Assembly: GCA_035048815.1 (NCBI GenBank)
Contig: JAUCBN010000035.1
Span: 3,298,501 to 3,362,500, forward strand
Source: Abelmoschus esculentus
Lineage: Eukaryota > Streptophyta > Magnoliopsida > Malvales > Malvaceae
DNA: 64,000 nucleotides
Direction of reading: 5' to 3'
The stretch's first letter is position 1. Each line of letters opens with the position of its first letter. The notes beneath the pieces were generated by a model that was not told where the DNA came from, did no database searches, and saw only the letters and a program-made list of their open reading frames with translations. Below, one piece after another: positions 47,837 to 62,281 of the stretch. The translations under genes were made by a program, and so were the position numbers.

Positions 47837-50800
47837 AAATTAATACTAAAAAGAAGGAATCGTCTGCTGTTTCCTTTAGGCAACGAAACAAAAATGAAAA
47901 TTTGATCTCAACAAACTAATAACAAGAAGAAGATTGAACTCAAACTCTTTCTTTCCCCTGTTTGAAGAAACAGAACAATCTGAAACTTGGTGAACTGGGA
48001 AAAAAAACTGAACCTCTATTTCTTAAACAAATTATGATCAGCTTAAGAACCCCCTCAAGAATCAAACATAGGTAACTAGAAGAAGAAGAAGAAACAAACT
48101 GAACGGTGTGCTGCAATTTTGTGAGTAGGATTTCACACGGGGACTTTTTCGTATCTATCCTAGATGATATGGCCTATGGTTGTTTTATATATTTAATATA
48201 TGAATTTTGTGCGGCTTTTGAAAGGGTTTTGTAGAGTCAAACAACTGGCAACGAAGGCAGATAAAGGTGTGCATCAACCCACGGGGGGTTTGTCCATTTT
48301 GGCCAGCGTTTCAGGTGAAAAGAGATTGAGGAAGAGAGATGACGATTCCTGTGGATAGCGATGGTTTATATGGGGGATTGAGACTCGGCTTCCACGGCAC
48401 AGTTTTGTGGAGTACAAGTTTGTAGTGTCCCTGCCCATTGCCATACCTACGTGCTTTCACACCTCCCATTTCTCTTTCGGTTTAGTCTACCCGTTGCTTG
48501 CCGGCCTCTTTAATCTATTATAAAATAGAACACTAAAATATTGTCATCCCTGTTGTACAATCACATCTGAGAAACAAAACTATATTTATAATGTTTGTGA
48601 CGCGTGCTTCACTTCACTCTGATAATTATGTCTTTTCTTTATTTTCAATAAAAAATACCCTTTTTTTCAAAATTATTATAAGAATCTTGATGACCGATGA
48701 AAGCAAATAGAAGACGGGAATTAGCGATCCGAACCACTAGGGCTTCGTTTGTTGATATTTTTACGACGAATGTCGAACATACTGATGAATATATTAAGGT
48801 TTAGTATTGAAATTTATTTATTTGATTTTATGTTTTTAAACGTTCGTTTATCCGTAAATAAAATATTTAACTTTTGTTTAAATAGATGTCATCGGTCAAC
48901 GAGCTTTCATCTCTCAATAGAAAACGAAACTTAAAACTCTCACCAGCGGAACGAAACACCAATTGTTAAAAGGAGTCATCCGAGCAAAACAACAAAAAGG
49001 TAAGTAGAAGGAAGAACCAAAAACGAAAGACGGAGGAGGTAGAAAACGAAAACCCAAAGAAAATACTTTACTCGAACTCTCACAACCCACACTATCGAAG
49101 ACAACTCAACATCCTTCTCGCAAAAGCATGATCGTCGGAGATTTAAAACTCGATAAACCAAACAAAAAATCTTAAGACAAAAAAAATCTAAAAACATAAA
49201 TATTTAATCCTCTAGTTTCTATTTTTAAATTCCTTTAACCGAAAGTTCCAATACCAATTAATATTTATTTTCTTTGACCACATCCCTTTTCTACTTTAAC
49301 ACTTACATGCATCCATCAACACTAAGTATTGTTTAAGTTATCAAGAAACAAGAATCACACGACAAGGACTTAATAAAAATAGTTTGGATTTGCCAATCAC
49401 GAAACGACAAATCATCAACTCATTTAATTAAGGCAAACTAATATTATAATTTTAATATTTTTAAAAGGATTTAATTGTAAATTTTCAAAAAAAAGAGAGT
49501 TTAATTAAGATTTTTTTAAGAAAAATGAGACTTAATTAGGAGTTTAATTAAGGGGGAAAATACTTCTTTAATTGTAAACATACGTATCCCTAAGAATAAT
49601 CCAAAACTTTGCATCATCTGTACTTCATTATTAATATTAATATTAATTAAAACCAGGTAGGGTAGTTATATTTTGTTGATTAAAATATTACATATAGAAT
49701 ATCATTAAAATAAAGTTAAGGAAACGCAATCATTTTGTAACTTAGTTAACGGAACAACTAGAATGAAAGAAACGTATTTTATATTATTATATTTAAAAAA
49801 ATTATTTGATATATAAGTTGTATAAAATTTATATTATATAATTTATTTATTTATTTATTTAATATTTTAGTTTGTATGATATATGATATAAAGTTTAAGT
49901 CTAGAATATAAAATCTAAGGTTTAAAATAAATATTAATAGAATTGAAAGATCTTTTTTCAATAGAAGTTGTTAGTCTTATTAAAAATGAATACCAAAATT
50001 AGAATAAGGTTTATAATTATTATCGTAAATTAAATATATAATTTAGATATATTTTTATAATATTTTGACACTAGTTATTTTAGATCATACAAAATTCAGA
50101 CATAAAAAATATTAAAAAATAATTAAAAGACTTGAACAAAAAATAAACACGACCAAATCTGAATATTTCGACAAACAAACCACACAAAAAATTAAACTAT
50201 TGAAAGATCATTGAAAATTTTATGAGAAACTATCAACGAATGCAAATCACATATTATTCAATCTGATAATCCAAATAAAAAAAAAATCAATAGAATTATA
50301 AGTGAACGCCATCTTAATTAGTCATAGCGTCGTTAAATCCAACCTTAAAAAATATAAAAAACAATTAAATAATCAAAAAAGATAAAAAAAAATGTAAAAA
50401 AAACATTAAAAAATATCTCAATAATAAAAAAATTTACCATAAAGATATTTATTCTTATGAGAGATAAAAGTAAATAAATAAAAAATAAAATTAGCATCGA
50501 TAATTAATATTAAAATTTACATCGTCTTCTGTTAAATAAAAACAAGAAAGAAATTTTGTGAGCAGGTTGAAATGTAACAAAAATTAAAATATAGATTAAA
50601 TTTTAAATACAGTCATAGTACAAGGATTAAGATCATAATTTATAAAGTTGGGCCCACAGTTCTGCATTTATTATTTATTTTGAATCCTGCTACATTTATT
50701 CTATTACTATAATAAATGTTTTTTTTATATATACCAAAGCGCGTAAGGCCAAGGAAATGATGTGCTGAACACCTCTCTATTCTTCTAGACACTCCAAAGT

Positions 50801-52950
50801 GTGGACCCATTTCCGCTGTCTGACTTGTCTTGTAGATAGTACTAACCCACGCTATTGGTATGGACTGGTCTTGTCACGCGCGGTCTACGCAGTTGGTACA
50901 AAGCAGCAGCTTCTCCCAGAGGCGTACGAATGAATGAAAAGAAGACGTCAAAACATTTACTGTGCAAACACGTGTAAAAACAGCGGTAAAAATGAATCAG
51001 ATAAAACTGAACTCTCATTACTAACTAATTTCTTTTTAATTTAGTTTTTAAAATCATTTAAAAAATATTTGTTGGTTATTAAACATAAATTTTATTTTTA
51101 GTAATAAAAATTCGTATCGGTACGTCTTAGGTCGTATCGGTATTTAGTTATTAAAGTGATCAATTGAGTAACAGAACAGTTAGAAAATATTTGAGAATTC
51201 AAATGTTTACTTAAAAAATAGTTTAAGTTCAGATATTTGTTAATTTTGTGAGTGAATTTAGTACTTTAAAATTTTATTTTTTATAATTTAAATTTTATTT
51301 TATCAAAATCAAATATAAATATGACAATTAATTTTTTGAAAATGATCTTAATTATATATAATTTCAGTAGAGTAAAAAGTATAATTAAAGATTAAAATTT
51401 TTACTTAAATATTTTTTTTAGTTTTTTTATGCAAATGTGATAATTGTGATTTTAATTCTCCAAACGTAGCAAATACTATAATATCATTGAAGTCGAATCC
51501 TCTAAAAACAACTTTCTGAAATATAATTTAAAGTCGGATTCTTTTAAATTAATTTTAATATATATTTAAAATTATTATTTAAAATCGAACCCTTTTGAAT
51601 ACAAATTCAATAATATTATAATATTTATTGTATTTTAAAAATTAAAATAACAAATATAATCTTAAAAAAACATAAAATTATATTCAAATAATTTCTCCCT
51701 AAAGATTGCTAAAGCTATGACGTTGATAAGACCAAACCTTACCAACCTACCACCAGGCATGTTTAACGTTGTCTCTTTGAGTTTCCAAAAATTTCATCCT
51801 CCAGTACGATATTTCCAGGTACAAAGCAAAATCCTTTGATAGTGAACTCTCGGAGTATTTTAGCATTTTACCCAAAAGATCTAAATTATTTTAAAAATTA
51901 TAAAATATAAATTAATTATTAAATTATCCTTAAAAATATAAAATATCATTAAACTTTTAAAAATTATATAATAATTATTAGATTTTAGTTTTTATTATAA
52001 AATGATCGTAGGACTTTAATTATTATTATTTGAAAGACATAACAATTGTAAAATTTTGTATACTAATATACTTAATCTTTAACATTTATACATTTAATCA
52101 ATTTATGCATCTATAGTGAGTGTTGAATTAAGAATAATTAATTAAATATGCTATTATAAATAATAAAATATTATATTATTTAAATTTATGTAACTGTCAC
52201 GCCATTCAATTAACGATAATTAGTATTTCAGTAACTAATAACAAAGAATAAAGTTTAAAGTCCCTTATATAACATTTGAAAGTTTGTTAATCATTTTATA
52301 TTTTTAAAGAAAATTTAATGATTATTTGTGTATTTTATCCTAAATATTTTTAGATAATTATTATTTTTTAAGAAATTTATATTTTTATAAAACAAATAAT
52401 AATAATAATAATAATTACCAACATATACATAAATTCTATTCCAAATTATTAATTATAAAAAGGTTAATAAAAAATCAACCCTTGAATTATACTTTTTGCT
52501 TGGTTTTATCCTTAAATTACTTTTTAATCAAAATATGTATTTAAACTAGTTTTTTTTTTCACTTCAAGTCTAATAGTTATCTAAATCAAAAATTCTATTT
52601 CAAACAACAAAATATTTATATATAAAAAGATTTTTGAAATAGATATTTTAAGGACTAAAAACAAAAAATAGTTTAGATGTTTATTTTGAAGAAAAAAATA
52701 ATTTAAATACTTATTTTAATAAAAAATAATTTAAAGATTAAAAACAAGAACATGATTTAAAGGTCTATTTTTATTTAAGACATTATAAAATATGCAAGGA
52801 TCTTGAGGTGAATGTTCAATAATAAAGTTTCTTTTATTATTTAAATCTATCACTTTTTTAACCAAAATATATTATTCTTTTATCTTAATAAATATTTTCT
52901 CAAGAGATTTAGGTTTAAATCGTTTTATTTGGAAGGTATGTGCAGGAGAG
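47837..52950. other. Long AT-rich intergenic DNA
   Basis: The first 600 bases are the leader and promoter of the small Cys-rich gene. Beyond that I see no coding region over about 4.5 kb, only AT-rich DNA with short simple repeats (for example AAT repeats near 52398-52415) and a more balanced patch at 50740-50940. Confidence 0.5.
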
Positions 52951-53155
52951 ATTATTAGGTGAACCTTGTTTACCACGTCATCAATGGTTTAAGCAATCAG
53001 GATCGTTGATCTTTAAATAACCACTTAATAAGTAATAACTATCCACCCACGAAGTTCATGTAGGAAAAAGATGATGATTCACTTGAAAAAAAAGATCAAT
53101 GGTCTTGATTAATTAGGACCATGGATGACGTGGTAAACAGGGTTCGCCTAATAAT
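52951..53155. mobile_element. Fold-back MITE, copy 2
   Basis: The left end ATTATTAGGTGAACCTTG and TTTACCACGTCATCAATGG has its complement at the right end (TGACGTGGTAAACAGGG, TTCGCCTAATAAT). The inner arms (CAGGATCGTTGATCTT) also pair. It is the same family and length as 6246-6446, with about 30 well-matched terminal bases and few differences. The target site is probably a short TTA/TAA-type sequence, not resolved. Confidence 0.88.
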
Positions 53156-53346
53156 TTTTCGTATGTGCAGGGATAAAACTATTAAGGGTGAAAGAGACAA
53201 CTGCCTACCCAAAAAAGTTATTTTTCATTTTGGTCCCCTATATAAATTATTTTAAAAATTATTTTATTTTTAAATCTATCCTCCACTTTTAAACATTTAT
53301 ATTTTACCCCCCTTTAACCTTAAATCATAACTTTATATCTCTATCG

Positions 53347-53832
53347 TTGTGTGTAGGGATAGGCACGGAACCCGAACCGGTCCAACCGGGTCAGATTTTT
53401 TGGTGAAAAATTCAGGTTCGGGTCAGGTCGGGTCGGGTTTAGGGTGGAAAAAATATGATCCAACCCAGGACTAATAATGTAATTTTCCCATATATTTTAG
53501 AGATATTTATAATAATGACCCCTCTTTATATATTTTTTATACAATTAGATCATTAAAACTATTTTTTTTACAATTAGGTCACTAAAATTAAATATTTTTA
53601 TAATTAGATCCCTAAATTTTATTTTTTACAGTTTAGTCCCTAAAAATTTATTTTTTTAATGATTCGGGTCGGGTCGAGTTGAATTTTAAAGCTTAAAAAT
53701 CAGGTCGGGTCGGGGTCAGATTTTTTCACCCTAAACTTTGGTCGGGTGAAGGGTGAAGGATATAATTTTTCGGATTGAATACGGGTGGGCCAAAAATCCG
53801 ACTCGACCCGACCCGTGCCCGTCCTTGTGTGT
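53347..53832. mobile_element. hAT-type MITE with 8-bp target duplication
   Basis: The element is 53355-53824 (470 bp), flanked by TTGTGTGT at 53347-53354 and 53825-53832. Ends are AGGGATAGGCACGG and CCGTGCCCGTCC, inverted with one gap. Both sub-terminal regions are packed with CGGGTCGGGT-type repeats. An 8-bp duplication with short inverted ends fits the hAT superfamily. No transposase is present. Confidence 0.88.
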
Positions 53833-55202
53833 TTGCCGAAAGGTTAAAATTAGTATGTATACATAGATATAATTTTATAATTAAATTAAAATTATTAAAA
53901 TATTATTTGTATACGAACTTATTATTATTTTTTATAGAATGAAATACATATTAGAATATCGATATTTTTATCTAAAACAAAAAGGAAGCCAAGAACGTGA
54001 TTACCTTAGCCGGGCTTCCTCTGAACTAGGCCAACACAATTGCATATGATTACGGGTCCTTTTCTCGTTGACAACTCTCTAACTAGGCTAATTGCGTCAC
54101 GCTAAGGGTTTATTATCTTTTATTTATTAATTTAAGATAACTTGGAAGAGAATCCATATTATTGGCAACAGCTTATTTTGACATTTTCTATAATTAAACA
54201 TAATAAATTTTTTTAATTTGAATTGATTTAAAAAAAATAATTTAAAATAATAAATTTTAACTGTTAATTTAATTTTTTATTTAAATCGTATCGATAAAAT
54301 TTAATGTCTATCTTTTTAATAATTTTATAAATTTAATAATTATTTTATAATTTACGAAAGTTAAATAATCAAAATAATTGTTTTTATAGTTTAATGTTCT
54401 CTAGTATACTTTATTCATATATTGTATAATTATAAGAGTATAATATTTTAAATATATTCTTATAGATATACTTTCTGTTGACAAAAATCTAATGTTTTAA
54501 GACTAAAGTGTTTTAAAAATAATAAAGATAAATTTTGATAACTATATAAATAAGTGAGGTCCCACAAGTTTGTCAAAGAGGAGTGCTCACCCCCTGGGTC
54601 AAATTGCAATCTAGGCCCCTCAAAAAATCTTGAATTTTAAAGAAATCCCCATATCATCCACCAGAGCAAAACCAACCCAATGGCAAGTCCACTAATCAGA
54701 ATCCAATAATCTCGAAAAGCTTGGATCTTGACTCGAAATTTGGATCGTTACATTTCTTACTCGACTCTTTTCACTCATCTGGGATTTTACTTTCTTGTGG
54801 ATTTACCCCTTGTGATTTAGATATAAATTGTTCTTGTATGCTTTAGGTTAGGACTAAAAGTTTAAAATTCAAAATAGTATAGGACTAAAATTAATTAAAT
54901 TAAAAATATAAGACATAAACGAAAAATAATGGTTAGTTACCATCAAAATCCTACCTTTAATGTAAGATTAAGAAGCCAACGAAGCTTAGTTTTTTACAAT
55001 TCAAAAGCATATGCTAGGCCTAGGATTTCTGCTAAAATTCTCCTCAAAACTCCCAGGTTTGGTTCTTGCTCCTTGCCGGTTTCTCTTTTATAACTCCATC
55101 TTTCTAATGGTTCCCATGCTTTTCAAGACTACCCCAAGGCCTTGGCATAGTGGCAACCAGAAGCGGCCTATTCATCGGACACTCTTTGAAACCGTAGTAT
55201 CT
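53833..55202. other. Intergenic DNA and 3' flank of the ABCG gene
   Basis: AT-rich, no gene. The last few hundred bases are probably the 3' untranslated region of the minus-strand transporter. Confidence 0.5.
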
Positions 55203-58200
55203 TTAAGATCCAGAGTGAAGTTTCATGGTCCGCAAAGACAGGTATGCTAAGAACCGGTAGCCAAAGATCATTGCTACCAAGGCACCAACTTCCCACAAGC
55301 CATTGTCTATTTTTATCCCGTTTACTGATGGCATGATGTCTTGGTATTGTACTTTGAGAAGAAGCTTGTATGTATGATAGTTGAAAGACATGTAGCGGAT
55401 CCAGGATATGAACACAGGGACTTTCTGCAAAATTCAAGATAATGGGTTAATACTTCTGTTGTTAAAGCTTGTACCAGGCAGATAATCAGATGTCTGCAAA
55501 AGTAAACTTGGGCATGGATCATTTGAGTTGGCAGGTTTTATGCAGTTTTGAATTTGTGAACTGAATAAAGATATGGTTGCCTAATGCTTACCTTCACAAA
55601 AAAGCCACCAGCCAGCATGAAGGTCATGACAGTTACTGAAGCCAAAGTTGTAGCTCTCTTTAAGTCCATTAATGTGGCACCAATGGCTAGTCCTAGACCC
55701 TGTCAAAGCATCCATGCCATAGTTGATTTCACACTCGGATTCGAATGTTTATGGTTGTTTTTAACTTGTGATTGTAAACATACGTACCTGCGCGGCAACG
55801 ATGCAGAGAAAAACTGTGAGCAAGCTATAGAAAAAGGGACCGACACTCAGTCTCAGGCCAGCCATGAAGTAGACTACCAGAAGGAATAGCACAGGTAGTA
55901 TTAGATCAAGCGGAAGGTCGCTTGTAGTCCTGGCTAAAAAATAGGCGCTCAATCTGTACATGTCGGCTGCTCTTTCTTTATTAAGCATTGCTCTCTCTTG
56001 AGGAAATGTGAAGATTGCAGTGAAGACAGGAAAGAAACCCCAAAAGACTGCAATGAAGAACAACAATCCTGCCTGCATGGTTCGATGACGTGAGTACCAT
56101 ATTAAGTTGGAATGTCAAATATCATAATATGATCATTCCAGAGTTGGTACATGAAGCTCGTTTAAAAGGAGACATTTAAAGGATTAAAAACCAAACTAAG
56201 TTTACCTGATCTTGACGGCCTCCGGTGCTTTTAGTATCTGATTGCCACCAGAGTAATCCCAAGATGACTGCGGTAGAAAGAACTTGGGTGATTCTCAACC
56301 AGCTAAAATAGTCGTGCCTTCGTTCTTTGATCCCTCTGCAGAATAAGATACAATATTGTTCCAACCAGCTTGCTCCCCATTCCCGTTTGGGAGACAACAA
56401 TTTTAACTTATTTTCATCATCTAAGGGAAGATGATTCATGAGCTTCTTCTTCTCGTGATTCGTAGATTCGTAGGCCTCAACAAGATACTAGTTACAAATG
56501 AAAGGACTATTAGGCAGATTACAGTTTTGATGTCTTTTGAGAAATTAGCTGTGCATGTTCCTTCAAAATGTTGTCTATTTACCTTGGCTACTGGTAGATT
56601 GCTAAGGGTTTAGAGGGTTTTGGATTTGGATAAATATTCTATATTCGAGATTTTCGAGTCATAGAAAACGTTACCTCATGAACGACAGTTGGTGGTGGCT
56701 TCTCATTTCTTGTTTCAGTTTCTGAATTCTCCATTTGTACTTTGTCCTCTAACTCTGATGGCACAGATATGTCATTTATGTTCCCATTTGCAAGGTCAAG
56801 CAGAAACTCTGCTGGATTCATGGCAATGAGAGGGGAACATCCTATAGATGAGAAATAAACCATTACTTCAGAGGCTCTCCCGAAGTACAGTAAACTGCCC
56901 TTCCCTAGAAGAATCAACTTGTCGAATTTGTGGAACAGTCTACTTGATGGCTGGTGGATTGTTGTCACCACAGTCTTCCCTGCCTGCAATGAGAATTCGG
57001 AATACATTTAGAATCAGAGAAAGAAAAACAGAACATGTTCAGTTTTTGAAACAAAGCATTGGCCTCAGATGTTGCATATGGGGATGTCAAACCTCAGCTA
57101 TGTCATGTAATGTTTGAACTGTCCTTAAAGCTGTTGTTGAATCCAAGCCAGAGGTTGGTTCATCAAGAAACAGAAGGGAAGGATTGATTATGATCTCATT
57201 GCCGATGCTGACTCGTTTTCTTTCCCCACCAGACACTCCTCTGACAAATGAGCCGCCTATCATGGTGTCTTGACATCTATGTACATCATTTGCAAGAACA
57301 AGCTAAATTTGAGTTAGATGCTTAAACATAGTCCGAGTTCCAATAACAGTAGTAAGATAAAAAGAGTGATCTACCTCTCCAAACCCAACTCGCGAATGAC
57401 ATCTATGGCTCGTTTTTCCTTCTGCTGTCTCGATAACGCCTTTGACAGTCTCAGCCGGGCTGCATAGGTCAATGTTTCTTTCACTGTAAGGTGTGGAAAC
57501 AGGACATCATCTTGAGTTACGAATCCGATCCTGCCATATATATCATTATCTGTTAACTATAATATAACGTTTAGCTGAAATGTGAAGCAAGCTTGTTTGA
57601 ACTTAAGAAATCAACACAAAGAGCAGTTCATGTAGAGCAATACCTGCTTTTAAGGAACTTGGAGTAGGGTTGATCATTGTACGTAACTGAACCGCCTACG
57701 GAGGACGGAATTAACCGGCCGCCAAGTACATTAAGAAGTGTGGTCTTTCCACTTCCTGAAGGCCCCATAAGTGCTAGAACTTCTCCAGGATTTACAGCAC
57801 CGGAGATTCCATTCAGTATATCCCTTTCTTCAGAACTTTTCATTCCTTTGGTGATCACCTTGTAAGTAACATCTGTGAACTGCAGATTTCAGGAAAACAC
57901 ATTAACCTTCGTTGAATAAGTGCATTCATATTCATCCCAACCTCCTTGAAATTGTTACTTTCTTCTATGTTACTCGAACACGAGTGTGAATGCGGGATAC
58001 AAGTATGTTGTATTTTTTCAAAATCTTTTCATATTCGTTCCTAAATATGTTTCAGACACAAGTAATTTCGGTTTAACATGTGTTTAACATTTTCAATACC
58101 AGCTAAAACAGATACAGAAAATTCTTCACTTGTTGAAAAAAAGGCACAGTCCTGCACATGAACATCATAGTTAGGTGAGACCCTGTACAAGACTGAACCA

Positions 58201-59960
58201 GACAATGCTACTTATGTTCGACGGATCGTGTCGAACTTGAGACAATCCCTCCATATTGTTACATGTCCAAATCAACCCAGACACCATTAACAAACGCAGA
58301 TTTCAAGACCTGAACACTCTGCTGCAGAATAAAAGAGGAATATAATGAGGATAAAATCCTGCATGTTTAAAAACTATTACCTTTAGATATAATGGCAAAG
58401 TAGGTTCAGTCTGAAATTTCGGCTTAGAGGTACCAGCTTCGAAGTCCTCAGCTGCAATCAAAATTTACTTGTTGCTTAAGAAATCTGCGATTGCTGTAAT
58501 ATTTGTGAGATTACCCTAACATTTTTATTACAATTTCCATCTAAGTTGAAATTTCACATGTTTTGGTCAAATGCATTTAAAATTATTGATTTGTTTCAAA
58601 AATAAATTATTCATTATCACTATTTATAATATAAAGTGGGATGATATAAACTCATCCTATTGACTTCAATGGTTAGTTTTGGTCCCTTCAATGTTGGAGA
58701 ATTCCAATCAATCAGTCACCTAAAAGTCTAAACATATGTGGGAGATGCATTTGGGATACCAAAGACCCTTCCCTATGCAACAAGCAACTTCTAAAATCAT
58801 GGGGTCCAATTTGTCCCACCAAGTTGTTAATTAATGTTATGTTATCCACACTAATTATTTCAACATGATGACCCCACACTAAATTATTTTGTCTATTGTT
58901 TTGATGGATAATAAGGTTTGGATAATAAATTAAGATTATCGTACTCGGTGGCGGATTTAGAAATAGTTTTAGAACAGAAATAAATTAAATAAGTTATAAA
59001 AAATTTAAAATATTAAGATAAGTACAAGTCATAAAAATTTAAAAAAAAAAGATTAATTCATAAAATTACGAATATATAAATTTTAAAAAGTCATATACCT
59101 ACCAAAGCTTACATGTACATCTAGTGACAGCGGAATAAAAGAAATAAAAGGTTAAAGTCTATTATCAATCTAGTGGTAAAGATACGTATGTTACACCATC
59201 TTTTAAAGGTTCAAATTTATACGTAATATCACTATTTAATCAAAAAGTCTTAAGGATTTTTTTTTATTATATGAATATGTTGTATTTTTTATATATATTT
59301 CTTTCTTTATCGATGATTTCTCATATGAATTTTTATAAATATTTGTGTGTATATTCTTTTCCTCTTACTACGTTTAAAAATTCTTAACAAAACATATACA
59401 AATATCTTATTTTTTATAAAATAAATACACATTCTAAACTTGACCTATTTTGACTATACATGTCTATAGTCAAACCATATATTCTTTGTGTTATACTATG
59501 GTGTCAACCATCCCATAAAAATTAAATTAATAGACCTTCAATAAAAATATCAAGATTAAGAATAATTAGAGACATATACACACTTACGTATATCGTCGTC
59601 GCTGAAGGGCTTGGAGTCAGCAATTTCATCAGGATGCAAAGTGAAGCCGGTGAAGGAAAAAGATAATCCCAAGCTAGCGCTAGAGGCACGGCTGAGAGCA
59701 GCCCCGCTGCTCAACTCTTCCATGTCCAGCTTCTGAGCACTTCTCGACTTCCAAATGTGGGTGCTACGCCCCGGCGATGCACCTATCAGCATCCGCTTGC
59801 TCGATTTCCGGGACAAAGTCCCCCCACTATCCGACATCCCCGAAGCCGCCTCTTCACTCGTCGTCATCGGTGATTTCAATGTTGCCGCTGCCTGCATCTC
59901 AATTACCAGTTGGTCCGACTTTGTCCGAGCCAAAGTTGTCGGATTCATGGAGTTCTCCAT
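55203..59960 (-). CDS. ABCG half-size (WBC) transporter, ABCG22-like
   Basis: Ten in-phase exons on the minus strand: 59960-59588, 58451-58381, 57879-57644, 57530-57375, 57276-57093, 56983-56675, 56487-56206, 56072-55788, 55699-55592, 55424-55203. They encode 741 residues. The Ser-rich N-terminus (LARTKSDQ, GGTLSRKSSKRM, ALSRASSASLGLSFSFTGF) is specific to ABCG22. The nucleotide-binding domain has Walker A GPSGSGKT near 187, Q-loop VTQDD, signature VSGGERKR near 293, Walker B LLFLDEP and TTIHQPS. The membrane domain follows (YCILFCRG, LLWWQSD, FWGFFPVFTAIF, AADMYRLSAYFL). ABCG22 influences stomatal behaviour and drought tolerance in Arabidopsis. The substrate is unproven. The frame is intact. 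Intron 1 (58452-59587) holds a SINE-like repeat. Confidence 0.94.
59150..59270 (+). mobile_element. Possible tRNA-derived SINE in ABCG intron 1
   Basis: TCTAGTGGTAAAG (59169-59181) resembles a tRNA A-box, and GGTTCAAATTT (59208-59218) a B-box at the right distance. A T-run follows near 59255. Its sequence differs from the SINE at 5096 and 62295. No duplication was found. Confidence 0.4.
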
Positions 59961-62281
59961 GCTACATGAAAGCAACCAAAGAAATTGTCATAAAAGTAAA
60001 CGATAGAAAGAAGGAAATGTATGGCAAAGCAGGGTTGCCACATGAACTGGTAACTTTCATATGAAAAAATCCAAAGAATCACGTAAAAGATAAAGTTTCA
60101 TATATTAAAGAAAATATTTCTTAAATTTAACTATTTTTTGCTAATTTATATTACAGATAATATTGATTTCTTTATGAATATTGCATGAAACGAATATTAA
60201 TATTTATAATTCCATATATATATATATATACCTTCTTTTGGTAAACCAAAGGAGGATGAGCTACTAAATGCTGCAGAAAAAGAAATGAAGTGTTTCAACT
60301 GTAGCAACCTTCTTACTCTGCCATTACTACTTATAAGGTGCAATTAAAGAAGAGGAAGGGTTGAATTACGGAAACACCCTTCAAACTTTCCAATTTCACA
60401 AATGTGGCTCTATAATCCCATGATTTTGTGGTGAGTACTTCGTTTTGGTTAAGATTCGATGGATCTAGTAGCATCCATCACCCTCGATGGAGCTATGCAT
60501 TTGTCGTACACGTGTTCGGACAACTTTCATATCTAGCTGTTTGATGTTAACTCACAGTCATTTCCGAGATTTTATGGTTTAAGGATAAATTTAAAAATAA
60601 AATGTTTAAATATTAAAAAATTAAATTTAAAAAATATAAAAATAAATTAAATTGTTTATAAATTATTTTTTATTATATTAAATAATTATCAAATAAAAAA
60701 TATTAAACGCAAAATAATTTATACAAAATAACTTACACAATAAATCTTATATATCATAATATTTTAAATTATTATTTTTTTTAAATATCGAATAAAAAAC
60801 AATAAATAAAAAATTTAAAATAAATTATGAGAAAATAGCATAAAGAAAATAAAATTATAAAAAATTAAATTGAAGTGTGAAGAACAAAAATAATAAAAAT
60901 ATTATTATTTGATGTATATAAATTTTTTATTTTTAATATAAAATTAAAAAAGTAAAATATTATTTGAATATTAATTATGGTCTTATAGTACATTAATACC
61001 TATATTAATTACATACCAACAATAATTAATTATGAAGGACATTATTTTTTTAACGATTTTTTTTAGTTTATTTAGTAATATAAAAAATAAAAAATATAAT
61101 TAAATTTAAAAAAATAATTAGAATAAAAGGACCCACTTCAACTTTTAATTCTTTAAAATTCATAATTAAATTTTTTTATAAAAGGAAAGAATTCAACCAA
61201 GTGTCTCATAATTATAATTAAACTTGAATAGTAGTTTATAAATTTTAACTTAATTTAACAATAATTTTTATAATTTTAATTAATTTCAATAACAATAATT
61301 ATTTTAATTTTAATAATCAATAAACCCTGTTGTTCTAAGGACTTGAACCGTCGTTCTTGCTGCACAGGCCCCAAGGACCCTAGGGACGACTCTGTCAACT
61401 TTGAAGTTCTTGTTCATTGTATGTAGGACGGAGCCATATAATGCATGAGAGGGTTCTTACCCTTCTTATTTATTTTTTTACATAAATATATTTGAGATTT
61501 TTTAAAATTTAAATAATAATAAAATAAAATTTTTATTTCTTTTAATTTTAAATTTAAAAATTTAATAAATTTTTGTATTTTTAATGTTTAATTTTAATTT
61601 CGTCTCTGATTTTAGATTTGTGGCTCTCTGTTAATAATATTGTCTTTAAGTTTTGAACCTGAATTCTCTCTTTGAGAATACAATGCATTTTTTCATTAAC
61701 ATTCATTGCACACGACACTTATCGGTATAATGATATCAATACGTATTTTTAATTTTAAAATAAAAAAGTTAAAAACACGTCAATCATTTTTAGAACAAAT
61801 GGTTATAATTTTTCAGTTGACTCGTCAAAGTTGTGGGCTCAATACAAAAAAAACATGTCATCAAAGAATTTAATTTCTCAATAATTTAAGTAATATCACT
61901 AATAGAAATTTTATGTTCATTTTCGGTGTTTTTTTATGTTTTATATTAAAAATATGTTTAAGTTTAAAGATTAAATGTACGATGTATTTTAAGATTTAGG
62001 ATTTAAAATTTAGAGTTAAAGTTTAATTTTTTTAATATTAGACATAAAAATGAGAAAAAAAAACTAATAATTTTGTATATATCATGCCACCAAATTAACA
62101 TGTAAACTAGTATTAGAATTTGTTTAAATTAGTGATTTTAATCAAATACGGGATAATATTTTTTAAGAAATTTAGATTTAAAGATTTATTTATACATACA
62201 TTTTTAAAAGACTATAAAAGAATATAAATAAATATTATTATATAATCACATCGGTATTTAAAATTTTAATTTATGATACAA
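59961..62281. other. ABCG leader/promoter and AT-rich intergenic DNA
   Basis: The leader and promoter of the ABCG22-like gene occupy roughly the first 500 bases, including a TA run at 60216-60232. The rest is AT-rich without a supported gene. A more balanced patch lies at 61325-61440. Confidence 0.5.
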
